In this document: in pieces, positions 55,201 to 63,336 of the stretch | Position numbering within the stretch: position 1 is the stretch's first letter | How the letters are laid out: each line of letters begins with the position of its first letter | NCBI GenBank assembly: GCA_020636675.1 | Contig: JACJXK010000002.1 | Coordinates: 102,921-166,920 of the forward strand | Origin: Prevotellaceae bacterium | GTDB taxonomy: Bacteria > Bacteroidota > Bacteroidia > Bacteroidales > Paludibacteraceae | Direction of reading: 5' to 3' | Length of the DNA: 64,000 nt | Made by a program: the position numbers and the translations under genes | Notes under the pieces: model-generated | Told to the model about the DNA's origin: nothing | The model's database searches: none | What the model saw: the letters and a program-made list of their open reading frames with translations, nothing else

Positions 55201-58200
55201 TGGAGTGGGTTGGATGGAAAGATAGTACGGCATTGAAGGATGATGCCGGAAATAGAATTCAAGCAAAGTATACGGCGGCTGCCAATCCTAAATCTGCCGG
55301 TTATACGGGTATTGTTCATTGGACGATTCCTGTGATGTTGGTCGGCGAAAATGACAAATTGGTTTATACGTGTAAGGCTCGTGATTTAGGTTGTCCGGAT
55401 GTGGAAGATACCTATTACGAGAATGTGGCATGGATCTGGTCTGATACCGATTCTCCGGACTCTTCAAAAGTGGACTTGATGACTACTTGTGCAGAATTGC
55501 CGCCTGTTATAGATCCGCAAACCTCCTTGACTAAGAAATCAAGTGTAGACAAGGCGGAGACTGGTGATGCCATTTCTTATGAATTGAAATTCAAAAATAC
55601 GGAGGGAACTCGGGTTGACGCAAACTGTGGATCTATCACAGGATGGCAGGCGTTGGGTTCCGGATCGTTGCCTGCAGTTGGCGACCAAGGTCTGAAACTG
55701 AGCACCACTGGTTCCGGTGCTTATTTCTTTGCGCCTGAAAAGTCGTATGGAAAAGATGGTTCTGTCTATTTGACCATTGGAGGTTCTCCTTCTTCCACAC
55801 AGAGTCTTTTCTTAGTGATGCGTTATGTTAGTGGCACTCCTGGTACTGCCTCTTTTAAGGGCGTTTGTATGCAGTTGATGGTGAACAAGGATGGAAAGAA
55901 TAATTTTGGATACTATTTGTATAATGACGGTACGCTGATTGCTTCGGAAGGCCTTTCTTGGGCTGACGCTATGCAATATCCTGGCAACAACGAATCTCCT
56001 ACATTCAAATTTGTGTTGAATGGCGACCATCTTTATATGTACGTCAATGATCAGGAAGAGGAGTGGACAACTGTGTCTAAAGATTGGACAGGGTTAACAT
56101 CTAATGGACCCGGTTATTTTGGAATGTATGTGAATAGCAATGGTAATTCCAGTACTCAGTTGACCTCGTTTATCACAGAATTGGATTATGCTTTTGACAT
56201 CACTCTTTATGATGATCTTCCGGAAGAGTTGGGTAATATAACCAACATCTCCGACGGTGGTGTGTATGACGCAACGAAGAATTACATAACTTGGCCTACT
56301 ATCGCTAAAACAACGGCTACGGCTTTGGCTCCGAATGATTCTGTCGTTTATACTTTCGATGCGGAGGTGGTTTCTTGCGGAAATTACATCAATAACTATG
56401 GACTTGCCACGGTTTATGGTTTGGACACACTGAAGGTGTTGAATACTGTAGAGTGTGGAGCTGTCGAGTGTGCTTTAGATACCATTCTTATCTCGGTCAA
56501 TAAGAGCCGGATTTGCGTTGGCGATAGTACTGTGTTGAAGGCGAAGGCAAATCCTAAGGGCGCCTATAGGTATGAGTACTTCAGAGATGATGTCCTGCTG
56601 AAGGCAACGAAGGCGGATAGCATCTGGATTGGTGAATCCGGAGAGTATATGGTAAAGGTCTATGACATAGAGGACGACGCATGTTTCAAGGAGAGCGAAC
56701 CTGTTACGTTGACGGTAGATACGGTTCCGGTCTTGAACTTGGGTGCAGACGTGACTCTCTGTGCGGGCGAGAAGGCGACTGTCAAGTCGAATGTTGTGGT
56801 TGACGCATATGAGTGGAGCGACGCCAGTACGGAAGATTCGTTGGTGGTAGACAAAAAAGGAACTTATTGGCTGACGGTTACAGCAGGTGCATGCAGCGTG
56901 AGCGATACGGTGCAGGTGGATATGGTGGATGCCTTGGTTGCTGACCTTGGCAATGACACGACAATCTGCTATGGACAGACGATGATCCTTGATGGTGGTA
57001 CGGCCACGGAGTATGAGTGGAGCAACGGCGAGACGACTCCTACATTGGAGGTCGGCGAGACGGGCGAATATATATTGAAGCTAATGTCTGGTAGCTGTAG
57101 TGCGAGCGATACGATCGTGGTGACAGTTGCCGATGAAATAAAACTTGATTTTGGCGACGATCAGTCCCTCTGCCAAGGTGAGAGCGCAACGCTGGATGCC
57201 GGCATTGCCGATAGCTACGAATGGAGCACCGGCGAGACAACCTCGACTATTGAGGTTGATACGGACGGCGAATATAGGGTAAAGGTTACAGTTGGTGAGT
57301 GCGTTGCCAATGACACGGTGAACTTGACCTTCGGAACGGCCAATCTTATTGGTGGGGGCTTTACCCTCGATGGCGTGGCTCTGACGGAGAAGAGTGTGAG
57401 TGTCTGTCCGGGAACGCAGGCTACTTTGGCTACTACCTATGTGACGGATGCGGGTACGGACTATACATGGACTTCCGTTCCTACGGATGCAGCCCTTCAG
57501 GGTAACGGGTCTGAGGCTTCTATTGCGCCGGCGGAAAAAACTACTTACTATGTCCATTTCACGAAGAAGTGCGAGGCAGTGGATAGTATAGTGGTTGATA
57601 TTGCCAGCCCGATGGTGGTGACTGTCAAGACGGATACGCTTTGCGGTAGCACGATGCTTACGGCATCGACGACCGGTAGCGCAGACGCCGAGTTCGAATG
57701 GAGCATCAAGGGGGAGACGGCTGCTGGTACGGGTGCTGCTTTCTTGATAGAGAAGGAGACTGCTGAGTCTGGTACGGCGGTGGTTACTGCCACTGCTCCG
57801 GACGCATGTACGTCTGAACCTTTGGAGGTGCCGTTCTCTGTTGTTGATCTGAGCCTGGTGATGGATGGATCACCTAGCGTTTGCCCTGGTGGCACGACGG
57901 AGGTGACGGTTATACCGACAAGTACGGAGGTCGCTCCTGCTTATGTCTACACATGGAAGAAGAATGGTGTTTCACAAACGGAGACGGGTGCCACGATGGC
58001 GGCATCTCCGGGCACTTACGAGGTGACAGTGAGGACAGCTTATTGCGAGAAGACGTCTATCCACACGGTAACCGAGGGTAGCGGTGAACTAAAGGGACGT
58101 TTGAGCATCAACGGAAATACACTCTACGGAATGCCGAAGGAGTATGGTACCTGCGGTGAGGAACTGACCATTGTTGCCGACTACGTAACTACGGGTACGG

Positions 58201-60845
58201 CTGGCTTCTTGTGGAGCGAAGGTAATGGAACGACTAACACGTTGACGCTACAACCGAACTCGGATATGGAGATATACCTCCAGTTTGAGAATGAGTGTAT
58301 GGCCTACGATACGATAAAGATTATGATGTTAGACTCTGTGCATGCGACGATAGCGGAGACTCGCACTTGTGGACTGACTACGCTCACGGCTACTGCCGAT
58401 GCGCAGGGTGCCAAATACGTATGGGCAGAGGGTGTTGATACTACCTTTGCTGGCAAGTTGGAACTTGCGGCAGGAACAACAGCCGGAGGTACGGTGGCAC
58501 TGTCTGCCAATGCTGATGGCTATTGTCCAAGCAGAACGCAGACTTATGCTTATACGGTAGATACGCTCTCGGTCTCTGTAGATGGAGACGCCAAGGTGTG
58601 TATGGGTGGCGACGTCGCACTGACGGCTACTGTGGGCACCTCGGTGACGACGGGTGTGTCGGGTCAGTGGAGTGCAAGGAAAAAGGGCGGCACGTTCGCA
58701 CCTCTGACGGAGATGTCGACGACGCTTCTGGCAACGGACATTCGTTCCGATATGGAATACGAATATATGGCGACGGCCGGAACCTGTACGGAGTCGGCCC
58801 GATTCTCGGTGGAGTTGTTGACTCCGGTTCGGGATGGCCACTTCATGGTGGATGGCGTGGCTGCCGGTGCAGACAAACGCGTGCGTATCTGTAAGGGGGC
58901 GTCGGTAGATGTTGCCGTTGACCATACAGCTACGGACGAGGCAAGTTTCGCATGGAGTGTCGAGCCTGCGGATGGTACGATGATTCAGAATGGTAGGACG
59001 ATGAAGGCAACGCCGGAAGTCACCACGCAATATGTAGTGAGCTACGAGAACGATTGCAAGCTCAAGGATACTTTGACAGTGGAGGTTTCTACACTCAACG
59101 TGACGGTAGACTGGAGTGGCATGGGTACGGAGATGTGTGAGGGCGGAAGCTCTTCTGCAAGAATGGAACTTCATGGTTATGATCAGACAGAAACGGACGC
59201 TTACATGTATTGGACTAAAGACGGAGTAGAAATGTCTGACACCCGTAATGTGACGGAGTTGTCGATGTCTACGACGAAGCCGTCAGACTCGGGTGTTTAC
59301 GGATGGAGAGTGAGCAACGGCGTCTGCACGGACAGCTCTACTGCAACTACGGAACACAAGTTGTTTGTCAAACCGTACATTACCTTCACGGCCGATGCCT
59401 ATGAGTATGAGGTAGGGCGTGGGGGCGACGTGACGATGACTATAAATCCGACGCCGTCTACTGCTTCTGTGGCATGGGACGGAACGGATGCCGGTGTTGC
59501 ATATACGAAGGCAGGCGTGATGTCTGACTTTACAGTCGCTATCTCGATGACGGCCGTTGGTTACTGTCCTGCCGATACGCAAATGACGGTACGTGTGGAT
59601 GGTAAACCGGTGATTTCTGCTACGGCAGACAAAAATAAGATGTGTCTTGGCGAAGAGGTCGTTTTGACGGGCGACACTACGGGAACTGGAAATCTGCTTC
59701 ATCCTCAGACGTATGAGATGGAATGGCAGGCCAAAACGCAGGGAGGAACCTATGCCGTCATCTCTATGGATAAGATGATGGAGGCGCAGAAGCCGTCTGT
59801 TACGACGACCTATAGGATGAAGGTTACTTACGGTACGGAAACGATATATAGTGAGGAGTTGGATGTTTTGGTCTACGAACCTGCCACTTATGCGAAGGAT
59901 GCGAAGACGACTATTTGTGAGGGCTCTTCGGTAGAGACGGGTATCAACGGACTTTTACCAACAGACGCCACGGTGGTATGGGCTGCAGATGGCAGCATTA
60001 CCTCCGGTACCGATGACCAGAGGCTAACGGTGTCGCCGACGAAGAGTACGGCATATAAGTTCACTGTTAAACGAGAGATAGGCTGTCAAATCACTGACTC
60101 TGTACTTGTGGATGTGCAGAAAGAGACGGTTCTTAATCTGCCTGCTGATACATCAGTCTGTGAGGGGTCCGGGGTGACTTTGGCGGCGAGAGCCGATGGC
60201 GTGGCTAATAGCTACGTCTGGACGGAGACGACTACAGGTGGTGTGATGGGAAACACATCAGTCATGACGGCTAAACCGATGGTCGACGTGACGTACAAGG
60301 TGACTGTGGACGCCGGCGTGTGCGGCGAGAAAACGGGCGAGGTGCGCGTCTTTGTGTCTCCTATGCCACGTATTGCTAAACTGGAGACGTTGAAGCTCCG
60401 CGATGTGGAGATAACGGCCGATGGCGGTACGGAGCCGTACGAATATAAGGTGGCAGCCGATGGTACGTATGGGTCGGACAACGTAGTGTCTGTCAAAAAG
60501 TATACGGTTTATGATTTCTATGTACGCGATTACAACGGTTGCGAGACGAAACGTCCTTATAAGGTAGAGGCTCCTGGTATCGTGATAGAGGACTACTTCA
60601 CGCCGGATGGCGATGGTGTAAAAGACAACTGGGAGGTTGTAAACTTGGCTGAGGCTTATCCGGATGCGGTGGTGACTATCTATGACCGATTCGGCAAGAA
60701 GTTGTGCGAGATGAAGGCATCCGAGGGCTCTTGGGATGGAACCTATAATGGGAAGGCTATGCCTTCTACCGACTACTGGTATGAAATCAACATTCCGGAG
60801 ATCGACAAAATGTATGTGGGGCACTTCACCCTGCTCCGCCGTTAA
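52227..60845 (+). CDS. Giant GH8 glycosidase surface protein with T9SS type B tail
   Basis: 2872 residues from ATG at 52227 (signal peptide about 1-27). Residues about 35-560 form a GH8 domain: VSEGDGYALL with acid Glu118, and ATDGDVDIAMAMLIAYKQW (190-208), which fits the GH8 signature PS00812. DUF11-like modules follow (near 570-660, 690-800 and from 1105), the last interrupted by a LamG-like segment. From about 1410 there are Cys-paired Ig/PKD modules including three tandem 68-residue repeats. The final 85 residues (TPDGDGVKDNWEV to GHFTLLRR) are a CHU_C signal nearly matching the other giant. It should act on cellulose, beta-glucan, xylan or chitosan at the cell surface; which one cannot be read. 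Not followed by a PorP gene. Confidence 0.88.
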   Translation: MKIRYRLFCVLVAVCVFAPSMLGQAAAYDPSVFIDININTGNPTFPYPQFLEYKGGGKSLAKYNAEGVTHADMEKAGREAYEIMMHRCRYMGGTHCGVPYITFNHDDVPGNYGTFVSEGDGYALLAAAIFADQKTFNGLYMWVHDNRMSGVKRFKDGTTLRADLNDYAGPYLAGWKNDETTASMSPSHSATDGDVDIAMAMLIAYKQWGEWMIQDGQIVKDSEGNQISLKEEAYRVITALVDTMAQWDKGSGLISGYISGDIGIDGYCKKGNSWGELTRWRFSDAANAQYPGMNGPYNGGPNLLSQYGTLWIDYDAPSYFDEFYRWFKNGDGGVGKSVDWQIHQFQRAAASGNYLNREAYKQGYIASIGNVTIGDDGSNPQFNVYVDGEDFRYAWRHLVDYLWHGNQQYDWDPATHQVIAGTNSSEYDMAIRHAEMLKNPKEGSDLICSKMGASPDPGQPQWFGVSQIPQQWRFDGGITSPYHTNYSVGSGSPAAVISEDLELLADIYRQCEIAWDGNNTAAKLDPEERYIGSTPKYFHGWFRTLGMLVCSGNYAAPEDMKPIANMKVYMSVDKTYAYQGDKIDYTVQYRNYGTVKADGVTITTELDPNYEFVSANKGGVLSGNKIVWNIGSVPGFKTGGLDATIDSVSFTVIAKDTLNPRICLTSTISGSNFDDWVSNEYPNHATYTMERNCVDILANRSLYIEKTANRTSLNPKDVVTFTVEFGNKSEGEASWMNGGRDNVRISYGNYYMSGSAYQFYQLYRFWNDSHEAYINMNNYRVSYFMSDAAAVGLYDASKNPTGWTFVVDNQNDLDKYGYNPESGSITFAYQKIPVGEDEHGKWNQRLMIRFADVLMAPTTHVYDKLDSDYLLHKGVRGPGFIRARLASNPNADLTTRVKDDWSFSSDVTESSLDGQGTTFTLISPCWANYDDPGYVIDNYARHVCSPTSVKNYERILVEEFDGYTWRRIQGTGPLPGKEAYNVTITDTIPYELEWVGWKDSTALKDDAGNRIQAKYTAAANPKSAGYTGIVHWTIPVMLVGENDKLVYTCKARDLGCPDVEDTYYENVAWIWSDTDSPDSSKVDLMTTCAELPPVIDPQTSLTKKSSVDKAETGDAISYELKFKNTEGTRVDANCGSITGWQALGSGSLPAVGDQGLKLSTTGSGAYFFAPEKSYGKDGSVYLTIGGSPSSTQSLFLVMRYVSGTPGTASFKGVCMQLMVNKDGKNNFGYYLYNDGTLIASEGLSWADAMQYPGNNESPTFKFVLNGDHLYMYVNDQEEEWTTVSKDWTGLTSNGPGYFGMYVNSNGNSSTQLTSFITELDYAFDITLYDDLPEELGNITNISDGGVYDATKNYITWPTIAKTTATALAPNDSVVYTFDAEVVSCGNYINNYGLATVYGLDTLKVLNTVECGAVECALDTILISVNKSRICVGDSTVLKAKANPKGAYRYEYFRDDVLLKATKADSIWIGESGEYMVKVYDIEDDACFKESEPVTLTVDTVPVLNLGADVTLCAGEKATVKSNVVVDAYEWSDASTEDSLVVDKKGTYWLTVTAGACSVSDTVQVDMVDALVADLGNDTTICYGQTMILDGGTATEYEWSNGETTPTLEVGETGEYILKLMSGSCSASDTIVVTVADEIKLDFGDDQSLCQGESATLDAGIADSYEWSTGETTSTIEVDTDGEYRVKVTVGECVANDTVNLTFGTANLIGGGFTLDGVALTEKSVSVCPGTQATLATTYVTDAGTDYTWTSVPTDAALQGNGSEASIAPAEKTTYYVHFTKKCEAVDSIVVDIASPMVVTVKTDTLCGSTMLTASTTGSADAEFEWSIKGETAAGTGAAFLIEKETAESGTAVVTATAPDACTSEPLEVPFSVVDLSLVMDGSPSVCPGGTTEVTVIPTSTEVAPAYVYTWKKNGVSQTETGATMAASPGTYEVTVRTAYCEKTSIHTVTEGSGELKGRLSINGNTLYGMPKEYGTCGEELTIVADYVTTGTAGFLWSEGNGTTNTLTLQPNSDMEIYLQFENECMAYDTIKIMMLDSVHATIAETRTCGLTTLTATADAQGAKYVWAEGVDTTFAGKLELAAGTTAGGTVALSANADGYCPSRTQTYAYTVDTLSVSVDGDAKVCMGGDVALTATVGTSVTTGVSGQWSARKKGGTFAPLTEMSTTLLATDIRSDMEYEYMATAGTCTESARFSVELLTPVRDGHFMVDGVAAGADKRVRICKGASVDVAVDHTATDEASFAWSVEPADGTMIQNGRTMKATPEVTTQYVVSYENDCKLKDTLTVEVSTLNVTVDWSGMGTEMCEGGSSSARMELHGYDQTETDAYMYWTKDGVEMSDTRNVTELSMSTTKPSDSGVYGWRVSNGVCTDSSTATTEHKLFVKPYITFTADAYEYEVGRGGDVTMTINPTPSTASVAWDGTDAGVAYTKAGVMSDFTVAISMTAVGYCPADTQMTVRVDGKPVISATADKNKMCLGEEVVLTGDTTGTGNLLHPQTYEMEWQAKTQGGTYAVISMDKMMEAQKPSVTTTYRMKVTYGTETIYSEELDVLVYEPATYAKDAKTTICEGSSVETGINGLLPTDATVVWAADGSITSGTDDQRLTVSPTKSTAYKFTVKREIGCQITDSVLVDVQKETVLNLPADTSVCEGSGVTLAARADGVANSYVWTETTTGGVMGNTSVMTAKPMVDVTYKVTVDAGVCGEKTGEVRVFVSPMPRIAKLETLKLRDVEITADGGTEPYEYKVAADGTYGSDNVVSVKKYTVYDFYVRDYNGCETKRPYKVEAPGIVIEDYFTPDGDGVKDNWEVVNLAEAYPDAVVTIYDRFGKKLCEMKASEGSWDGTYNGKAMPSTDYWYEINIPEIDKMYVGHFTLLRR
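56722..57335 (+). repeat. Three tandem 204-base (68-residue) modules
   Basis: Three consecutive units start near 56722, 56926 and 57130. Each has L-G/D-x-D-x-x-LC-x-G, YEWS near the middle, GEY or GTY, and a Cys then V-x-DTV ending. The DNA copies are diverged, so they are old duplications within the GH8 giant. Confidence 0.75.
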
Positions 60846-60898
60846 TGGATGGATGAAGTGAATTTTTAAGGTTAATAAGTTGAATAGAATATTGATGA

Positions 60899-60931
60899 AA
60901 AAGGAGAGAGGTCTAAGCCTCTCTCCTTTTG
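60899..60931 (+). terminator. Terminator after the GH8 giant gene
   Basis: A perfect 9-base stem GGAGAGAGG/CCTCTCTCC (extended by A/T pairs) with loop TCTAAG is followed by four T residues. Confidence 0.9.
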
Positions 60932-60971
60932 ATTTATAAGAAAGGATAATCTAAATTCAAAACTTAATTTA

Positions 60972-60979
60972 TACCTTTG
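60972..60979 (+). promoter_or_regulatory. -7 box for ribF
   Basis: TACCTTTG matches TAnnTTTG and lies about 112 bases before the chosen ribF start; no clear -33 was found. Confidence 0.45.
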
Positions 60980-61091
60980 TAGGCAAATATTTGCAGATTA
61001 TGATATGGACTTTAGCTGAGTTCGGGACTGGGAATGGATGGATAAATGTCGCCTCTTCTCTGCAAATGAGAAACTAGTAATACGAAGAAAG

Positions 61092-62027
61092 ATGGAGATA
61101 ATTGAAGATTTGAATCATTTTAAAAATGATGGACTGATTTTGACCATCGGTTTCTTTGACGGTGTACACGCAGGGCACCGTTATTTGATAAACCAAATGA
61201 ATGAAATTGCCAAACGGAAAAATCTGAAATCGGCTATATTGACCTTTTGGCCACATCCTAGACTCGTGTTAGACGAAGATTACAAACCAAGATTGCTGAA
61301 CAATATAGAGGAGAAACAGGCTTTGCTTGCTAATCTTCCTTTGGATTATTGCATACGAATTCCTTTTACAAAGGATCTGTCTAATTATTTTGCTTCCGAT
61401 TTCATGCGTGAGATATTGAAGGAGAAGCTGAATGTCAAATATCTCCTGATCGGATACGACCATCGTTTCGGAAAGAACAGGGAGGAGGGTTTTGATGATT
61501 ATTGTAATTATGGAAAAGAATTGGGCATCAAGGTGTCTCAGTCCGAACCTTACATGGAGGATGGTTACACCATAAGTTCCTCTTTTATCCGAAATCTTTT
61601 GAATGTGGGAGATGTCAGGTTGGCATCTAAATATTTGGGATATAACTTCAGGATAAAGGGAACTGTCGTTGAGGGATATAAATTAGGAAGGAAATTGGGT
61701 TATCCTACGGCCAATATACATCTTGTTTACGATAAGAAATGTGTGCCAAATGTGGGGGTATACGCGGTGAAGGTGAAATTGGACGACTCTGTCCACGAAG
61801 GTATGTTGTATATAGGGAATAGACCTACCATCGCAAATGGCGACGACCCTTCTATTGAGGTGAATCTGTTCGATTTTGACAGAGACATCTATGGAAAGAA
61901 CATAGAGGTCGTTTTTATTGATAGAATAAGGAAACAAGAGAAATTCCCGGATACGGAATCGTTGAAAAAACAGATAGGGAAGGATAAAGAACAGACGAAG
62001 AAGGTTCTCCTTTCGTATGGGATTTAA
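61092..62027 (+). CDS. ribF: Bifunctional riboflavin kinase/FAD synthetase
   Basis: 311 residues from ATG at 61092 (MEIIEDLNHF), which matches relatives; the frame is open further upstream. The N-terminal adenylyltransferase has LTIGFFDGVHAGHR (nucleotide-binding) and TFWPHPRLVL, and ISSSFIRNLL closes it. The C-terminal kinase has GYKLGRKLGYPTANI and VGVYAVKV. It converts riboflavin to FMN and then FAD. A monocistronic start is likely; hisIE follows 30 bases later. Confidence 0.95.
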   Translation: MEIIEDLNHFKNDGLILTIGFFDGVHAGHRYLINQMNEIAKRKNLKSAILTFWPHPRLVLDEDYKPRLLNNIEEKQALLANLPLDYCIRIPFTKDLSNYFASDFMREILKEKLNVKYLLIGYDHRFGKNREEGFDDYCNYGKELGIKVSQSEPYMEDGYTISSSFIRNLLNVGDVRLASKYLGYNFRIKGTVVEGYKLGRKLGYPTANIHLVYDKKCVPNVGVYAVKVKLDDSVHEGMLYIGNRPTIANGDDPSIEVNLFDFDRDIYGKNIEVVFIDRIRKQEKFPDTESLKKQIGKDKEQTKKVLLSYGI

Positions 62028-62057
62028 ATTGATTTTTTACAAAATAGAATAAATAGA

Positions 62058-62651
62058 ATGGAAATAAATTTCTCTGGAACACATGGATTGGTTCAGGCGG
62101 TAGTGCAAGACGAACGTACAAATAAGATTTTGAGGGTAGGTTATATTGACGAAGCAACCTGGAAGAAGATAGGAAACGAAAGTCTTGTTTACCTTCTCAA
62201 TATGGAGACGAAACAACCGGAGATTGTGACCGGAGGAGAATATAATAAGCCTTTGGAGATGGCTTCTTCTGTGGTTGGAGAGGATGGCGCGGCTGTTATT
62301 TTGATGGCTAATCCTGATGGATCGACAACCGGAGCCGACAAGTTTTTGGGGAATAAGAACATGGAAGACCTCTCTTTTCTGTCGTATCTTCAGGACTTCA
62401 TAGAAAAAAGGAAGAAAGAGATGCCGGAAGGCTCCTATACCACGACTCTGTTCCGGAAGGGAGTGAATAAGATATCGCAGAAGGTAGGGGAAGAGGCTGT
62501 GGAGACCATCATAGAGGCTACAAACGGCACTCAGGATCAATTTATTTATGAATCTTCGGATCTGGTTTATCACCTGATCGTTCTGCTTACACAGAAGGGA
62601 GTCCGCATAGAAGATTTGGCAAGAGAGTTGAAGGCTCGGCACAAAGAGTAA
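62058..62651 (+). CDS. hisE: HisIE-like protein with degenerate HisI half and intact HisE half
   Basis: 197 residues, the length of HisIE. The N-terminal half keeps the fold start (GLVQAVVQDERTNKILRVGYI) but lacks the cyclohydrolase core: the usual CDxD block reads VVGEDGAAV (72-80) and the PxGPxCHTG block reads PDGSTTGAD (86-94), so the Cys, Asp and His metal ligands are gone. The C-terminal half (about 105-197) keeps KVGEEAVETIIEA (Glu145, Glu146, Glu149) and ESSDLVYHLIVLL (Glu165, Asp168), the phosphoribosyl-ATP pyrophosphatase site. The protein probably hydrolyses phosphoribosyl-ATP only, in histidine synthesis. A separate HisI would then be needed elsewhere. The hisE symbol is given for the intact half. 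Confidence 0.8.
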   Translation: MEINFSGTHGLVQAVVQDERTNKILRVGYIDEATWKKIGNESLVYLLNMETKQPEIVTGGEYNKPLEMASSVVGEDGAAVILMANPDGSTTGADKFLGNKNMEDLSFLSYLQDFIEKRKKEMPEGSYTTTLFRKGVNKISQKVGEEAVETIIEATNGTQDQFIYESSDLVYHLIVLLTQKGVRIEDLARELKARHKE

Positions 62652-62678
62652 GCTGATGGGGATTATGGAATTTTTCTT

Positions 62679-62723
62679 TGCGTAGAAAGACCATGTTAGA
62701 GTCTCTCTACGCAATGTTTTTTC
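62679..62723 (+). terminator. Terminator after hisIE
   Basis: TTGCGTAGA (62679-62687) pairs with TCTACGCAA (62707-62715), with AGAC/GTCT pairing inside, followed by a T run. Confidence 0.85.
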
Positions 62724-62817
62724 TATCTAAAGTATAGGGGGATTGTCGCTTTTTGTTTAGATTTGTATACAATCCTTGTTTTTAAGGATGTTTTTGTTGT
62801 TTTAAAACTGAAATGTT

Positions 62818-63324
62818 ATGACTATGGAATATAGTGAAATTTTGCGTTATGTGGCGATAGCCTTGAGCGTCGTTTTCATTGTACAGGCATTGGTTTCCTG
62901 GTTCGTGGATTTCGATACGGATCTTGATTTCGATTCTTCATTGAATGTGTCGGATTTCATCTCCTTTAAGGGACTTGTGCATTTCCTGTTGGGCTTCTGT
63001 TGGACGGGAGCTCTCAATGGAGTGGAGTCTTTGTCGGAAGTGTTGATAGCGGTAGCTGTCGGTGTCGTTTTCTTTGTTATTCTGGCTTTCTTGTATAAGA
63101 AGGTATACTCTCTTGCGGAAGAAAAAACGTATCAGAACCCCAGTGAGCTGATAGGAAGGGATGTGCAATTGTTGAACTTTTATCAGGGGGTGGGACGTGT
63201 CAGCGTTAATTTTGACGGACGCCGGACTGATATGAATGTGAAAAGTGAACAGAATCTGAAATCGGGCGATTTTGTTCGTATAATTGATTATAAAGATCAT
63301 TTTTTAATTGTAGAAACTAAATAA
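62818..63324 (+). CDS. NfeD-like membrane protein
   Basis: 168 residues. Three membrane helices (about 9-29, 50-66 and 75-94) are followed by a small beta domain (about 110-167) with LIGRDVQLLNFYQGVGRVSVNF and GDFVRIIDYKDHFLIVE, the OB-fold pattern of NfeD/YuaF proteins. Such proteins are partners of flotillins in membrane organisation, and a flotillin gene starts 12 bases downstream. No protease domain is present, so it is the short NfeD form. Confidence 0.75.
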   Translation: MTMEYSEILRYVAIALSVVFIVQALVSWFVDFDTDLDFDSSLNVSDFISFKGLVHFLLGFCWTGALNGVESLSEVLIAVAVGVVFFVILAFLYKKVYSLAEEKTYQNPSELIGRDVQLLNFYQGVGRVSVNFDGRRTDMNVKSEQNLKSGDFVRIIDYKDHFLIVETK

Positions 63325-63336
63325 TTTTAACAGACG

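Noticed and set aside
56722..57335. CRISPR-like regular repeats
   Set aside because: The 204-base period is coding, in frame and diverged, and encodes a protein module. There are no short identical repeats with unique spacers.
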